Positions 13,301-29,400 of a stretch of DNA of 64,000 bases are shown piece after piece. Where the stretch lies: the NCBI RefSeq assembly GCF_958295425.1, contig NC_081142.1, positions 16,314,821 to 16,378,820 on the forward strand, read 5' to 3'. The position numbers were made by a program, and so were the translations under genes. Position 1 is the first letter of the stretch; the number at the start of each line of letters is the position of its first letter. Below the pieces are notes generated by a model. It made no database searches, was not told where the DNA came from, and saw nothing but the letters and a program-made list of their open reading frames with translations. Source of the stretch: Solea solea (Eukaryota; Chordata; Actinopteri; Pleuronectiformes; Soleidae).

Positions 13301-16300
13301 GCACCTGATAAGAACACGGAGCTCTGAAAACACATCCAATTCTTTCTGTCGCACAAGAGCTGATGTACTCAGAACTCTGAAACACCATATGTGACGCATC
13401 ATTTTTAGTTCAAATCATTTTCAGATTAGTTCACACAATGCTTATTGAGCCTATAACAGCTCCACACGACACTCGCTTTGTATTTTTGAGTACAGCGACA
13501 TCGTCTTGCATGATTCATTTTCCATAAAGACAGATGGAGGGCAACAGCAGCATGGTGCTAGTGAGAAGACAGCAAACAGGGTGGAGTATGACTGAAACCA
13601 CCTCGAAGTGCTCAAAAAAAACACTCAATCTGCAGGATAAGGATATACAATGTGTCCCTTGCCCACCCCTGCACTGCCGGTTTATACACAAACGTTCCCT
13701 CAGTCAGGTCTGATAGTATTGCTTGACAAACGTTGCAAAAGATTTCACCAATATGATGAAGAAGCAGAAAAAATAACATTGACAACAAAAATCGCCAAAA
13801 GTTGCGTTCTGACGTTTTAATGAAGAAATATTTACAGTACTTCAGCCCCTACTCACTAGATTTGTGTTTGCTGAAATATTCTATTAACTGGAAAATGATC
13901 AGACTAAGAATTGAAGCTCTATATGTCGATAAAAACAGACCCTTTGCCACTACTCTGGTCACAAAAGAAAGACCTTTCATTGTGTCTACTGTATGAACTC
14001 TCTGGTTAAGCCATCTCTCTCTCTCTACACCAGAGCGATACACCATTAAAGTGTAGCCCCAGCACCAGAGAGTGAAAACATGACCTGTGATCTAAAGTAT
14101 ACATGTACCTCTTACAGTGCTATTTGTCACCGCTGTTTCCCAGTTTACTTTGTTCTATCCATTAATGAGCAGCTAAGCCCCCTCACCAGTCAAACTGTGA
14201 GACTTTAGCTACGGCAGCTGTGCTGTGGAATGAGCCTGATGAGGGGCTGCAAAAAGACAGACACACACACACACACACGCACACACACACACAGTAGTCA
14301 TGCACATTTGAAAACAAGGGTTCCATTGTTGAAGAGAGCGCAATTAAAAAGGATCCATTCCTTTTGAAAAGGGATACAGTTTGAACTGTTTTATGACGGT
14401 CCTTCAAGTTGTCTATAGGTAAAAACCCCAAATTAGTTAAATTACAAACTTAACTTAACAATTACATTAAACAATTACATTTAATAAAGTACTAAGATGC
14501 CTTAAACAACTCTATTATTTAGTGCTTTCCGTAGTAAACATGTAAGCTTAGTGATTTTGACAATTTTATGCAATTGGCAATGAGGATTTTAATGTATTTT
14601 CGTAGCAACCTATATGCAACCTGTTGAAAAGCACACAATAACATACACAAAGGACAAAGTCTTTTTCCAAATAACCCAGATTTTGGCATCCTTGTAAATC
14701 CTCAAGGTGGAGTGTAGGAACATTTGCGGTGATGAGAGACGCTTTTTAAAACTAACATGGAAATGTGTCTGGCTGTTCTGAATGGAACGTGGCTCTCAGG
14801 CCAAACTTTTCAGAGATGGAAAAGCTGACATCTCTTTCCTTATGGGACAAGTTCCCATGGCTGTTGTTAGTAGTCTTTAGACTATTTTGGCTGTGGTTCT
14901 CTTCACCATAGCCACCTTCTCTGAATCGGCATCTTGGAAAACCATTGCTGCTCAACATGAGTAGATTAAATAAATGTAATTCTTTAAACTCTATCTGATG
15001 ACATATATTTGACATATAGTGATAAGGAGTTTGGTGCTGTTCTTTGTTCCTTTTGTTTTTTAAAGGTTTTTTTTTTTTATCCACATTTGAGTTCCTGTGC
15101 ACTTCTTGATACCACAATAGTCAAAATAGTTATCAGACATGAGAGCATCTTCTTATTCTGCCAGTGTCTGCTGAAAACCTTTGGGGAACTGGTGCCTTAC
15201 CCAGGGATGCATCATTTATGCTTAAAAAGAGAATGTGCCTGGTTCAAATTCTGATTTGGGTTGGCTTTTTATTGTAAGGGCTTTGCATGTTTCCTTTGTC
15301 TGTGCGGGTTCTCCTCCCACAGTCCAAAGTCATGCAGATTCGGTTTAGCTTAATTGGAGACTCTAAAACAGTTCAGGAATCATCTAGACGGAGCATATTT
15401 TAGTATTACCCTGAGCATCCAATTAGTTCCTGGTTCCTGTGGTTCCTATTACTAGTTCCTGTGGTGAAAATGCATGTTAAAGTACTGGTGTGAATATGAG
15501 TGTGAATGGTTGTTGGCCATATCATAGACCAACAACCTGTAGACGGTCTATCCTGACTCCAGCTCCCTCTACAACCCTCAAATAATATATGAATGACATT
15601 TGTGTTGCAAAAGTATTTCTTTCAGGTGTTTAAAAAATAAAGCATGTAAAGTACTTTGGATGCTGACATGTGTCAGGAAAGCATCAGTGCATTTTATATA
15701 CAGTATTCTTCTGGAAGTTCTATAATAAATCATTTTAATGTTTCTTGGTGATGCGGAACACCTACATGGCATTCAAGTCTGATAAAAACAACAAAGAGAG
15801 GGAATGACTGAAGCAAACAAACAATCTGGATCCTATCCTGTTTCCTTAATCTGTTATTAACGTCATTTGTGGACCCAAGTGGGCTCAGAATAAACAACTA
15901 AAACCAAATTGCATCATTCATCTCTGTGAAAGCATGCATCTGCAAATCGCATGCAAGTAAACACACAGGAAGTCTAATGGGATGGAACAAACTGGGCAAC
16001 TGTTCAGCGGCAAACTCAGTTTTACCTCCACTGACATTCAGGCAGGAAATCAATCGCCCGTTCACCATGGAGTGATTATCCCTTCCCTCACAACAATCAT
16101 CAGCACCAAGGGATACCAAGGCCAATATGTTGATAGGTCACAGTCATTTGTGTCTCCAACCAAATAAACTCTGATGTTTGGCAGCAACAGTAGAGCTTCA
16201 TAAGCGGCTATATGGCAGAAGCATGGTCATTGCTGTGCTATGTACAATACTGCATGTTGTGAACATGATAAGATGTGGCAGTTTGGGAAAATTATGCTCT

Positions 16301-16757
16301 TAATATGCTGGCTTCTTCCAACACCCTGTGGGACACTTGGACGAGTCTTTATAGCAGCGGAAGCAGTGACATTTACCATCTGCAACATTTGCTTTCATTT
16401 TTTCATTCCTGAAGGCAAAGACCTGGCAAAGACCTAACTCCTCATTACTCTAGTTTATAAAATCCTAATTACAGAGGTCCCGCAATCATGTGTTGTGACA
16501 ATACAGACTATTAAAAGCCCAGAGGAACCGGTAAACCCAAACATGTTGTTCATCAATACCATCAGTAGCACCGTCACAAAGAACACTTTGTGTTCTTTTC
16601 CTAATTTGAAGGAATACACTTTTAAGGGTCTATTTTAATAGTCCTTAATAGTCCTTCTTCACAGAACCTCTCAGTGAAAAGGGGCTCTGTGGCTTTCCCC
16701 ATTCAGCAGGATACACAACTTGTAGCTGTTACAGCACTTAACAGCAACAGAAGCTGT

Positions 16758-16790
<33 letters not shown>

Positions 16791-19700
16791 CAGCTTTCTG
16801 TCATTCTGCTGACTCAGGTGTAAGTCTGCCAGAGAGCAAGCCACTGTCATCGTCCGACCATCAGCTACGGGGCATAATTCACTTGTCCCCTGTCCTCTAA
16901 AGAAAACACATGTGAAACAGCACATTGAGTGTGGCACAAAGAGAATGAGTGTCCAGGACGAAACACACTTCATGCAAAAGAAGAAAACACATCTACAAAT
17001 GCATACAACATGCTTCAACACACACACATTCATCTACACTCTTAAAATATAAATGCACACTGTTGATTAAACGTCAACAATGTCAGCTTGGATTGGCCAC
17101 CCGCAACACTCATGTGGAGCAAACAGAGGTAGCAAATGAACAAATTAACTATTCTTTGTTAACTTTTTTTTCTGGCTTATTTTAATTGAATCAAATTTGC
17201 CCAAATAGGCTTGGTGTACTCAAGCATAAAAGCAGCAAAATCAGGCAGAAGGATTTTCCCAAACAGGAAATTGCACACTTGAGAAAGGGGGATTCCTGCA
17301 TTTTACCAAGTTTTGCCCGTTTGAAATGGGGCAGCACATTGCAGAGGAAGTGGTCAGTCCCTGTGACGAGATACTAATCCAAGTAGTATGTTAAAAGACA
17401 TCACAACTTCAATTTAGCTGCAAGTGGTTTATTTTTGCTCCACTCATGCACATTTCACTTTTTTTTTCTCTTCTAGTATGTATGACATCTGACGAAAGAC
17501 TACTTCAAGCATTGGCAAAGGCTTACAGTGTTTCTATTTCCTATTACACATGTTCCTAAGAGGTGTGAGCCAATACAATATTCAGTATCGGTCTGATACA
17601 GGTCAAAATGACTGGATCGGGTATTGGTTAAAGGAAAATGTGAAATCCAATACATCCCTCAAACCCTAAACGTCAAATATAAATGGTTCATTAAGCACAG
17701 ACTGTGAAGACAAATGCTACAAATGTCATGTGACCAACATGTGAATGAGGAATGTATTAATCATGTGGATTTATGTTAAGCAAAAGCAAAACCGACAAGT
17801 GTTATTTTGTAAAATCCCAAGTTCCTATAAACTGAGCAGGAAACTTTCAAGTCTGTGCTACATAATCCATGCTTCTTCTGCCTATACGATATTTTTTTTC
17901 AAAACCACCATTTCCCTCTGCATCTTTAACCATGCCTGACTTCACCAACTGCCAGGGATTAGCCTTCAGCGACAGAGCTGATGATGAGCTTGATTTCAAA
18001 CCACCACCACAAACTGAACTTGTGATGCAAAAGAAGAAAGAAAGAAAGAAAGAAAAAAGAAAGAAAGAAAGACAGACCACCAGGCTCTTGTTCCACTTCA
18101 CTTGATGCAACCAAATATGTGTCAGGACGATGGGCCACAAAACCTCAGACCTCCATTTATCTCCCCATTCATAAGTTCAAATGTTCACACACACACACAT
18201 ATAAAGTAAGAACCAAGTAATGCTCATACACCATACACAGCCATGTAATTTGTCCCAGATGAACAAGGAGCATGTACTGGATATGGATGACAGCGCTTAA
18301 CCTGCCACCATCCATCCATCTGCCTAGTAGACTGAACACAAAAAGATGTGTGTGTGTGTGTGTGTGGATTAATAAACGTGAATAACATGATTTGGCTTAA
18401 TTTTGGGGGAGTTGTTATGTCCATCACTATATCTTGTATACGTGATAACAAACTTGTATTGCCTCCACAGTGAATAGCTTTTCAATCAAATGCTACCTTG
18501 ACACCAATGATGTACAATAACCCGATAATACGACATCAAACGTTAAGTGCAAAACATCTGATGCATACTTCTTGACAGCTGTAACTCAGTTCAAATCATG
18601 GTTCACCGTAAACGAAGGAAACACATGCCATCCTCTGTGCCATTATCACAAAGTGCGGCTGTAAATTTGCTGAGACATCAAAACAAGTTCAATTTAATGC
18701 CTTTGGATCGCTATGACATCAGTGAATGAGACATTTCAGCAGAAGTCATCAAAGCACAGTCGGCAGTGACGGTGAAGAGCCAAATGATGACTTCCACAGC
18801 ATACTCTTTGAACCTCCCTTTTTCCATCTTCTATGGGACAAAGTGGGATCACATGCAATGATCACAGTGAACACGTGGATTCATGAGGATCCATCCGAAC
18901 TCTACCACATGTTAACATTCAAAACCTTTAGCCTAATTGCCACCAAAAAGCTTGGTATGACTAAGTGTGCTGTCGGGATGAAGTGAATTTCTACAAAGGA
19001 CGACATAAAAGAAGAAAGAAAGAAAGAAGTTGAGTGTAATCTGTCAGTGTGGTTTGGCGACTGCCCCTAGACTTTCTGTCTGAATTGGAGCCATTAGAAA
19101 TGATGAGGACAAATAAGGAAGGCAGAAAAAGGAATAAAGTAAGTGGATAATTTATTGCTCAGAAGATGATGGAGAGCTGTTTGGCAACAATTATAATCAT
19201 CAATATCTGTTGCATTGTCTTCATGAAGATGATGTTGAGTCTTCCCCATGTACACATGTGACATAAGAGATTTTATTTTGGCCAGGCGTTATGTATAGAG
19301 AAAACTATGCATAATTAAAATCAATGTCTTTCTTGTTGTTTGCTGTTCAGTCAACAAAAATATATTGTGATTTGGATAAAAACTAGATATTTTTGTAGGG
19401 GATTTAAAGAAAAACACAGCAGTGAGTTACGACCATATCTTCCAGGGTGACTTTTGACCGTTACGTTTTTTTCAACCATCGTCTTGAACTCCATGATCTG
19501 TTAATGGTCTGGTGTGCATTATAGTTTCCTTTTTTCTGGAGTAAATGGTAATTTTGTATTTGTATTGTATATTTATTTGAGGTCTCTTTAGTTTAGTTTG
19601 AGCTTACTGTACTGTGCAAAAAACCACACAGATTTCTTTTTTTTTTTAATGAAAAAAGGAACGTTTCTGCTCTGATAATTTACTCTGATCACTGTTCCTA

Positions 19701-22700
19701 CTTTGTATACATAAAGGCACAACTCTGTTGTCTTTTGTGCTTGACATGTTTTAACATTTATGTTGTATTACTATGTATTGTCACCATTTCAGCTGGCATG
19801 TTATCAGGATATATTAGTCAGTCAATGTACAAAAACAAGCTGTCATAATCTGGATTGTATTAAGATTATCCCACACAATCCGGGTTCGTTTGCAGCCACC
19901 ATTTTGGTAGCTTGTGCCAATTACAACAAATGTGATCTTTGACCTGTAACATTGAACCAAATGGCTAAGGTGAACTGTGTACACACAAACCATGTTGGGT
20001 TGTAGTCAAAGGAATGTGACTGAGGATGAACATGATGTCCAGCCACTAAGGAAGCGTTCTGGTCTGTTTTATGATGAATGTTGTGAGAGCCGTGCTGTCA
20101 ATTACCCGCTTAGCCTGCTTAGCCCCATGTCAATACTGATTGATAGTGAGGTTTCTAGATCAAGCTGTAATAAATCTTTCTTAACCTCTTTGTCAACTAC
20201 ACCTGTAAAAATGTCAAACACAAACACAAACAAACCATGGTCATAAGTCTTTGGATCGTTGCACTAACGATCCACAACAACTTACAAAACCAGACTGCAT
20301 GTGTTCTGCAACATCTACAAGGATGAAGGGGAGGGTTAGAGAAGACGATTGCCAGATTTGACCTACAATTCACAGTTGGGTAGAGTCTGCTCCACTCGGC
20401 ACTAGTTGGGGACAGTCAGCATGGCTAGTTGACACAGAAATCTGTTAGTGTGTGAGGGGTGAAGACTCGAATCAGCAAGTGTGTGAGGGTAAAAGACCCG
20501 ACCTGACCTCTGTCGCAGTCAATCTAATATGTTTGATTTTTTGAGCCAACTCATGACACAATCGGTAGTGTGTACTGATTGCTGACCCAACTACAAATAC
20601 ATGTGGCCAACAGCCAATGAAAAGGTGTAGGTGGGACACAGGAAACAGCATCAGGTGACAGGAAGTAGCGGGAATATCTAAAAACTATGCCAAAGTCGAC
20701 TCCTCCATGACTTCACCCATATCCTTCTTATCCTCTTTGATTTCTCAGAGCAGATAGCTGAACAAACAACAGCAGCAGTGAAGCATTTGTCGTACTGTCG
20801 ACTAGTTAGCCCCTAAACTTTACTCAACAAGTAAAGGGACGCCCTATGCCTACATGTGAATGCACACAACTGAGGGGTAGGGCTGGTCAGGGACTTAGGG
20901 ACTGGGCCTTAACGCCTCACTCATTGAAAAGGCAAAAACCAGCCCAGCCAGCAGACACACAGACAAGTCTACTGTCTGAAGTGTTCTCCATATGGTCTCC
21001 ATTGTAGGAATAATGATTATAATGACAATTGTCAAGGTCTTATCCTATGATTCACTCTCATCAAGTCAACTCTATAGTTTGAAAGTTACATGGTATGTTT
21101 GGAAGTAAAGGACAACAAGCTCAGTATCACAATCACAAGAACAAACAGTTCACGGCAGCATATGTGATGGAAGATGGTTTAATCCTAGACTGTGCAAAAG
21201 TGACTGGGCGGTGTTTCTGGTTGAGTGTGCCTCCGTTGTTTTACTGAGGAAAATCTAATTGTGCCTTCTGATGCAGAAGGAGGAAACTCACATGCAGCAG
21301 ATCAGCAGTGGCGACCATACACATACAGTATGCACACTTGCATGTCTGAGGAGCTGGTTTCCTGTTGGAGTGCCACAGCAACCATGAATGCTTTCAGAGT
21401 TGTGCAGGTTTGTTGTAAATATTAAAAACTTGTTACTTGTTTATTACCACCACAGTAGTTGTGCTGGAAGAGTAGCTGCAAGAGTCCACACCACATAGCA
21501 AGGCTAAGATCTTCCTCCGGGTGTTTGAATTCTCAGTTATCCAGAGCATAATAATAATGTTAATGTTCATGAAACAACAGGTTCGCAAACTATTTTATAA
21601 AGCCCAAGTTCTTTGTGTGCCATTAGGATTTTGTAGCAGAGAATATGTGCCAGGGCATCATATAGTTTGGGAAACATTTGTCTTGAGTGGTGGTCTTCAA
21701 GATACATGACTTCACCCGATGAATAACCCTCAGAGGTAGAGGGCAGAGGGCACCGACAGCCTGACCTTTAACCTCACAGCCAGTAATTCCCTTAACACTT
21801 TGTCTGGTTTGGGCACATTTGTCACAGTTAAAGGAACATGCTTCCATGTCAGTTAAAAAAAATTTGGTGTGAATGTGAAACAGTGACAAGACCCTTCAAA
21901 ATACTAAAACTGCTAAATGTAAAAAGAAACAAAAAGCATAAGGATTTAGCATAAGAAGCTGTGATGTAATTAATGTGTTATCATATAATGTTTTAAGTCA
22001 TTTCCAGATATGATTCTGGGTAATCACTGGAAATTTGGGTCCAGACTTTCTTCATAGTTTGCTGTTCACATATGGCATTGTCTGGTTGAGACACGTTCAC
22101 CACAGAAGGAGAATCTTCAGAGGATCGAGGCGAGGAGGTGGCAGGAGCAGGAAATTTGCCTATTCACTCACTGTGGATTCTCCGGAGTGTTTCCTGATAC
22201 CTCATGTCATTTAACAGCTAAATGATCCACAAATAAATAGGAATCAGGCGATCATTTACTGTGGGTTTCTCACAATGATAAATCCATTGTTAATAGAAAG
22301 TACAAAAGTGTCCAATATTCAAATCTGTATCAAACAAATACAAGTAATCCTGCTGTTCCGTACATTTACCACTGTCTTGCCTTACATGATCAAACAAATT
22401 AAAAACTGTGTCCATGAGAAGAGGCACATGACATCGGTTCAAGACTAAATGTCATATTAAAACACACATATTTCAACTAAACAGTACATGATTAGTTCAT
22501 GCAGTGTAGAAAAAAAGCTTTGGAAGACACAACCAACAAGAAGTCGTGCCATAACAATTAGAATTTGGCACTCAAACTTTGTGGTCAAATGTGTTCTCCA
22601 GATTCACGTAAAAAACAGAAATTTATGAATCTGTCTAAAGATCAATATGGAGTGATTTAATTGACTATAAAACAAAAAAACCAAGGGGCAACAATAAAAT

Positions 22701-23379
22701 AATTAAGCTGGCTTTATAATATTATGGGTAACTGACCTTTGCTGGAAACAATTCACCTGGGTTTAATTTTGAAGCAGTGATTTGGAAACTGAAACTTTGC
22801 TGCATAAAATGGGACAGCTGGTTACTCATGGACACAACAAACTGCAACAGCAGCATTTTAAAAGCTGCTCACAACCAACAACAGGTGACCAGTGAGCAGC
22901 TGATATCAGAATTACCTGACTGTCCTCGAGTCCTCAGCTCTCTCAAGCTTTCTTGAAGTGACAGACGGTTTGTGCTGGAAACACATGGTAAGAGTTACAG
23001 ATAGGTCAGAGGAACACGTCTGCCCGACAACAGTAAAACACATGTTGGACATGCAGCAAACATGCATGTTGAAACACTGTGCAAGTTGTAGACAGACACA
23101 GATGAGAGCAGTCAAATTCCTATGTGAGGAAAACTGCTTTTAGAACACATTTAAGTTCAATATGTCGATTTTTTTTTTAAGGAGGTCAATAATTTATCCT
23201 GATTGAAGCCACAGTACCTGGTACAACACACAGCCTTTTAAATGGATATGATGTTGCTTAGTGTGTTACCTTATTAGTATTTTGTTATTTTACAACTATT
23301 TTTGTACGTTTACACCTAGTTACTCTTTTTTGTCTGTTTTTCTTGCCCTAATATGTATGTAGTTTATATATATATATGA

Positions 23380-23410
<31 letters not shown>

Positions 23411-26400
23411 GTATATAAATATATCATCATTGTCCTCATTTACTGCTTAAAGCATAATCCTCCATCACAATGTTCCTTTTCACTTTTATGCTTCAAATTT
23501 TACCCTTTCTCTTTTGTCTACACATACAGATATACTGTGATAAAAGGAAGAAGAAGAAAAGAAAAGGAAAAAAGAAAAAAAGATACTGCAACACAAACTA
23601 AACACCAGCTATTGAGGATGGATATCATCACTCAGTATATTTATATGTTGTTAGGAAACAACAAACTATTGCGTAATTCTGACAAAAACCAACTGTAGAC
23701 TTTAAGGTTGACAGTCCATTGTTGACTCTCTATTAGTAAGGGTTAGATGTGAAGCGATATCCAATTTATGAACAGATTCTGAACACAATACAAAATTTGC
23801 CTGTCGACAATAAAAACACCGTTTGCTATTAACCAACACGACTTCTCTGTAGATTGTGTACTTATTATCAACTTCTATCACTTGAAAGTTAACAGAATCA
23901 AGACAGAATCATGACCCACTCACCTGCATGTTGTAGAGGTTTCCCTGGTCCAACACACCTGATTCAAATGATCAGCTCGTTAGCAAGCTCTGCAGAAACC
24001 TGATAACGAGGCCTTTATTTGAATCAGGTGTGTTACTTCTGTCAGGGATACTACACTTCTGTCAATGTGTTTGTCAGGACCATCTAATTCAAGTGGAAAA
24101 ACTGTTGAAAACATTAGATATAAATAAGCGTCAACTGATTATCTGTTGACATGATACTGAATAACTGGTGATGATGAGCAGAGAGTCAAAAATTGACTAT
24201 CAAAATAAAGTGATTGACTTACACATTTCAATCCAACTGAAATTGTACTAGATATAATTTAGTTGGATTAACACACATCTATTGCAAATATATGTTCAAC
24301 TGGACCCAAACTAGCCTAGGTGCTTTGCACATGCTCCACAGTTCCCGCCTCCAGGCTTTGACCCAGAAATAAAAGGAGAAGAGGAAAAACACGGTGGGAT
24401 CCAGGCCAGAGCATTTTTAAACTGATAAGTTTATGCCCTGCCAACCCAAAGAATTTAATATTTGAAGGTTCATGGAAGGTAGGAGGGCTCAGAATGAAGC
24501 TTGACATAAGCATAGTCCAATTAAATGGTGCAGTCTAGCTACAGTTCATAACCGTAGTGACTGTTTAAGGGGATGTTGGTGAAAGGTCTAACAATGATGT
24601 CAAAAAGGGCTTTATGGTCACAACCATGCAGTGTACGTGATCCTCGGGACGTCAGGAACTCTGAATTCAACAGAGAATGGAAAACAAATACAAAGCCCAG
24701 AGGGAAACCAAGCGAACACAGATAAGAGTACAAAATGACAGAAACGTTTGACAAATGCCTTTCGAATGGGTCATTTGTTCTGAGTGGATTTGTGTCACCC
24801 ATTGCATCAAAAGGTCAACTACCTGTGACCTTTCTAAGCACCGGCTCAATTCTTTATCCATACATTGTCTTGCATTCTCTCATATATTTGTAAATGGACA
24901 ACAATTTAAAGTGTCCTTGTAGAACCCCTCAGGTATGTGCTGCCTTCAAACACAGATGAAAGGGGGATAATCGCTGAGCACCAATTACAAAGCTCAGCGG
25001 AGTTAAAACCACTGTGCTAAAAGCACCTTGGGGCATTTCAGACGTTGCATGTATGATGGCCCTAAAAATTAAAGGCCATTTTAATATTCTAAGGCAGGAC
25101 TATTACAACATGAAACACAAAGACACACATTGTAGTCACACTCCGTTCTCTTCCTCTAATTCTCCAAAGCCTCCACCTCGCTCCTTTGGCATTCCTGCCT
25201 AATAGCATCATTATTGACTCCGTCCAGCTAAACGCAGGCTCCTTGTAATCTCACACGGGTGGGACAGAGCAGACAAAAATGCTGCTCTAGATAGAAGGAC
25301 ACAAATGCAAAGGGGAAGGTAGAAAAGGACGCTGAACGCCAACAAAGGGAGCTGAGTGATGAACGTCTTTGATCATGCAGAGGAGACACAAGCTATCCCG
25401 CTATCACTCCACGCCCAAGGGTTCCCTCCATCCCCCTCTAACTAAAGACAAACAGCAGGAAAGCAATGCTAGATACCCTAGTGCTCAATTTCAATGTGTC
25501 AGTAAATGATTTCATTTTGAGACCTTGAAGCCACATTGGCTTTTATGTTTCCTTGAAAACATCCAGTGCAGCCAGAAAGTATAAAGATAGTAAGTACCTC
25601 AACACACAGGGTTTTTTTTATGTACGCATAAGAGGGTTTGACAGTATGACAGAAAAGGAGAGAGAAGGGAATTGAGGATAACACTTCAAACAACGGGAGG
25701 TTGTAAATCATGGTGGCCAATATCTAGGTCACAGGGGCAGCTTTACTCCAACACTTTAACTTTAGATACGAGAATTAAGCGGAAACTTTTTACTGTGAAG
25801 TGAGGGCGTCAACATTTTCTTTATCAAATGAGACATTTAACCTTTAAAATGTATATAAAGCACCTAAAAGGGTATCTTACCAGAAAATGACTTTGTTTTC
25901 TTGTTTCTTTTTATAATAAGTAAAAGACTAATAAGTATGTGACATTTGCTGTACTTAAGTATCAACAGTAGTTTTCTGATAGAAAATGTACTTAAGTGTT
26001 AGAAGTAAAAGTATTAAAAAGGTGAGAAGATAGGATTGAGCCACGGTAGCTCAGTGGTAAGGCAAGAAGTCTTACAACTGAAAGGCTTTGGGTTAAATTC
26101 ATGGCTCTGCTATGTGTATATGTGTCCTTGAGCAAGACACTTAAACCCAAAGCTCTATATAATTACAGACCATTACCAACTCTTCTTCTTCTTCTGATTT
26201 TATTAACAAAGAGAGTTAGAGGAAATGTAGTGCAGTAAAAGTAAAAGTTGCTATTTGTACTTTGTTACATTAAAACCCTGACAAAAACTTAAAATATAAA
26301 ACAACCCAGGAGCACAAAGTTCTTGTCACCTGACCTCCGTCCAAATGATCATCCACTACAAGCATGAGACAAATGTCTTCATGACAGGACGGATGGAGCA

Positions 26401-29400
26401 TCACCACCGAAGTTAATATGGATCGTGGACTTTGTTTACTGCAGGCTTTGCAACAAAAAAGTTAACTTAAAAACATTATTAAAATACCTTCAAGTGATGT
26501 TTAGTAAACCCTTTGCTCCCACAGAACTTGCTGTTTAAAAGTCAAAGCAAAAACCCAGGTAAATTCCATTTGATGTGAACACAGACAGCCTGAAATTAAA
26601 GGTGTGAGTAAAACATATAACTCACAGCTACTGCTCCATTAGGGCATTATGTAGAGTGCTCAGCTAACACAAACAAAAAAAGACATCACCATGTCATCAC
26701 CAACAGCCCCTCTCAGTGTCAGCCAATTAAACACAAGCACACACAAGAAACACACAAACACACCCTGTCACAGCAAGGTAGTATTTACAAGGATAAGCAT
26801 GTGTGTAGGGAATTGTAGAATCACTGTGGAAAACACACATGCTCATCATATTTTTGGTCCACTGCCAAAAGCACTATATTCACATTATTCTAAAGCTTCC
26901 ATATTAACAGTTGATTGGGAAAGCTGCACGTTTTGACATAAGCTCTGGGATGAAGGCCACACTTCCTGACTAGGGAATGGCAAGAGTGCTGTGAAATAAA
27001 GTTTATTTGGCTGTAAACTCTCAAATAAATGTTCCACGAGTCCAGAGAGTCTGTTTGTAATCTCAGCCAGAGACTGGACTCCATAACGACGGATTACTTG
27101 GTATTCTGAGGAACGAGATGCTCATGTTCGCGTCCGCACATCTTCTGTCTGATTCTGTCATTAAGAAAGCCATTTTTTTAAAATAAAAATAACAAAGGTA
27201 AGAAATGACAACACAACAGGGGGAATGTAATTCAACTCCACCGTGGTTTCATTGGCGTGTTCTCAGACCTTAGTGCTAAGCACACAAGACTGCAGCTCAG
27301 TAAAGTGACTTGTGAAGTGTCCTTTCTCTCCCTGCAGGATGGAGGAGGGGGGGAGGCTTCCTGACTGATCTTCCCACACAAGCCTGACCCCAATATCCAG
27401 GCATCCTCCTGACACTCTCACTTCAAACACACACAGGCTGACAGAAACACAGATCCGCAAACACACACTCCAATGTTTACCATGTCAGATTGCAGTGTAA
27501 ATAAAGTTGAAGCTGATTCAACAGGAGCCAAGTCAAACAGTAGGGACTGCAGTTATCACACTGGGTCGGATGGAAAAGTGGAGAAAATGGATGGGAAACA
27601 AAGCCTTAATAAAAAAAAATGTCTGGAGGAAAACAAAAGTGGGACAGAGAGAGAGAGAGAGACAAGGGCAGGACAACATCAGCGGTTAATGTCCAGCTGC
27701 CCCTGCTAACAGTGAGTGAGCTCTGCTAATCATTCCTCTGTTTCCCCCAGGGATTTTCTGACATCCTCGTTAACATTTTAAGGAGCCAGTGAACGTCACT
27801 CTGTGTCGAGGGACAAACACAAGGATGAGTGGTTTGTGGAGAGAAGTTGGCGCTCAAACTGCAGCTCAACCGGTTGCATGTTCAGTTTACTCAACAGGGA
27901 AAGCTGTATTATTACTTCTTTAACGTTAGATTCAAGTTACAGTCACTCTATCTTCATCTCTTTACACACAATGCTCCACTGCTCTTTTATAATCTATTAA
28001 CGACCTCAGATTAACTCCCTCCCGGGGATGTTCAATAACAAATTCATCATTTGTAGCACTTGTGTACACTGTGCATATTTCCTCTCGGAATATAATTATT
28101 ATTCTAGGCACAGAGGCGGGTGGATTGAATCAATGATAGAGAAATTATGCACCATAAGAATTTGTGACATGCTGACATTTAGCAGGAGGAGAACAAACAT
28201 CTGGAATAGGAATTTGCCTCTTCACCTCACAGATCACCTCTGTCTTGTCATTTCTTTTCCTCTACTAGATCTGCATAGATTGTATATATATATATATACA
28301 CACAGTTCTACACACATATAGTATATTCCAGATATAGTGAAGCTGCAATAAGTACATATAAAATGATCTAAAGTTAAATTTGGCAACTAATTACATAAAT
28401 TCTATAAAACTGTGGGTTTTGGCAAGAAAGAATCAGGACACAGGACATTATGGTGTCACTCAGATTCCCCCTCATCTGTCAGGGATTTCTGTCCTGTTAG
28501 CTCTCCCCGTGTTGACCTTTATGAGATCTATGTGGTGGTCCTGGTAAGCGCTTTGCTGTACAGCTCAGTTACAGTGAGCACCTCCCCCCCCCTTCGCTCT
28601 TGTTGTTGAATTAGCATTTTTGCAGGTGGACACCTTCCACTTTTCACCTCCAGATACATACACACACACACACACCATGATACGGCATGACAGCAGCCTT
28701 TGATGGTGGTTCTGCAAACAGGGAAGTGACCTCTCCTTCTCCTGCTCTCAAAAAGTAGTAATTACAGGGCCTGAGAAATCCTTGCAGAGAAGCAAAAAAA
28801 ACTTTTAAACTTCGAATGTTTAAGTCAGAAAAGCTGTGGATGACGATGGTTTATGCAAACACAGAGCAACTCATTGTAGCTTCACATACATTTAAGGATT
28901 TTCATTTTAAAATGCTTCTGTTTGATTTTAAATCCCTTCATGGCCTTGCCGTGCCCTGCCTCTCTGTGCTGCTACACCTGCACACACCTTCCCACTCACT
29001 CAGGTCAGCTGATCAGCTGCTCCTGATTGTGCCAAAGACTAAACTCAAGCTCAGAGGGGACCATGTACTCGCTGCTGTGGCCCCTAAACACTGGAATGAT
29101 CTGCCTTTGCACTTAGAAAGGCCTCTACCCTGTGTGTTTTTAAATCTCTTCTTAAAACTCATCTCTTTTCATTGACCTTTGACACTGTTTATGTTGCTAT
29201 TTCTCTATAATTACACTTTTATTTGATCCGCCTTTATTGCGGTTTATTGTTCGGCCATTATTTTTATCCATGTCTTATTATCTTTTAATTCATTTTAGTT
29301 GTTTTAGATGTATCTTATCGCCTCGTGAGACCTTCTATGCCTTTTATTTATTGTGACTTTTAGAATTATTCTGCACAACACTTGTGGTTGTTTTAAAGTG

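Noticed and set aside
18726..18986. 86-codon plus-strand frame in hmcn1 intron 1
   Set aside because: The product looks protein-like, but I recognise no family, promoter or splice context. Conservation data would be needed to revive it.
20395..20890. Possible repeat with recurring TGTGTGAGGG and CTAGTTAG motifs
   Set aside because: It looks like a decayed transposon, but no terminal repeats or flanking duplication could be established by eye.
26041..26100. tRNA gene
   Set aside because: A and B boxes are present, but the cloverleaf is not maintained and the sequence continues into a SINE core; it is the head of a retroposon.
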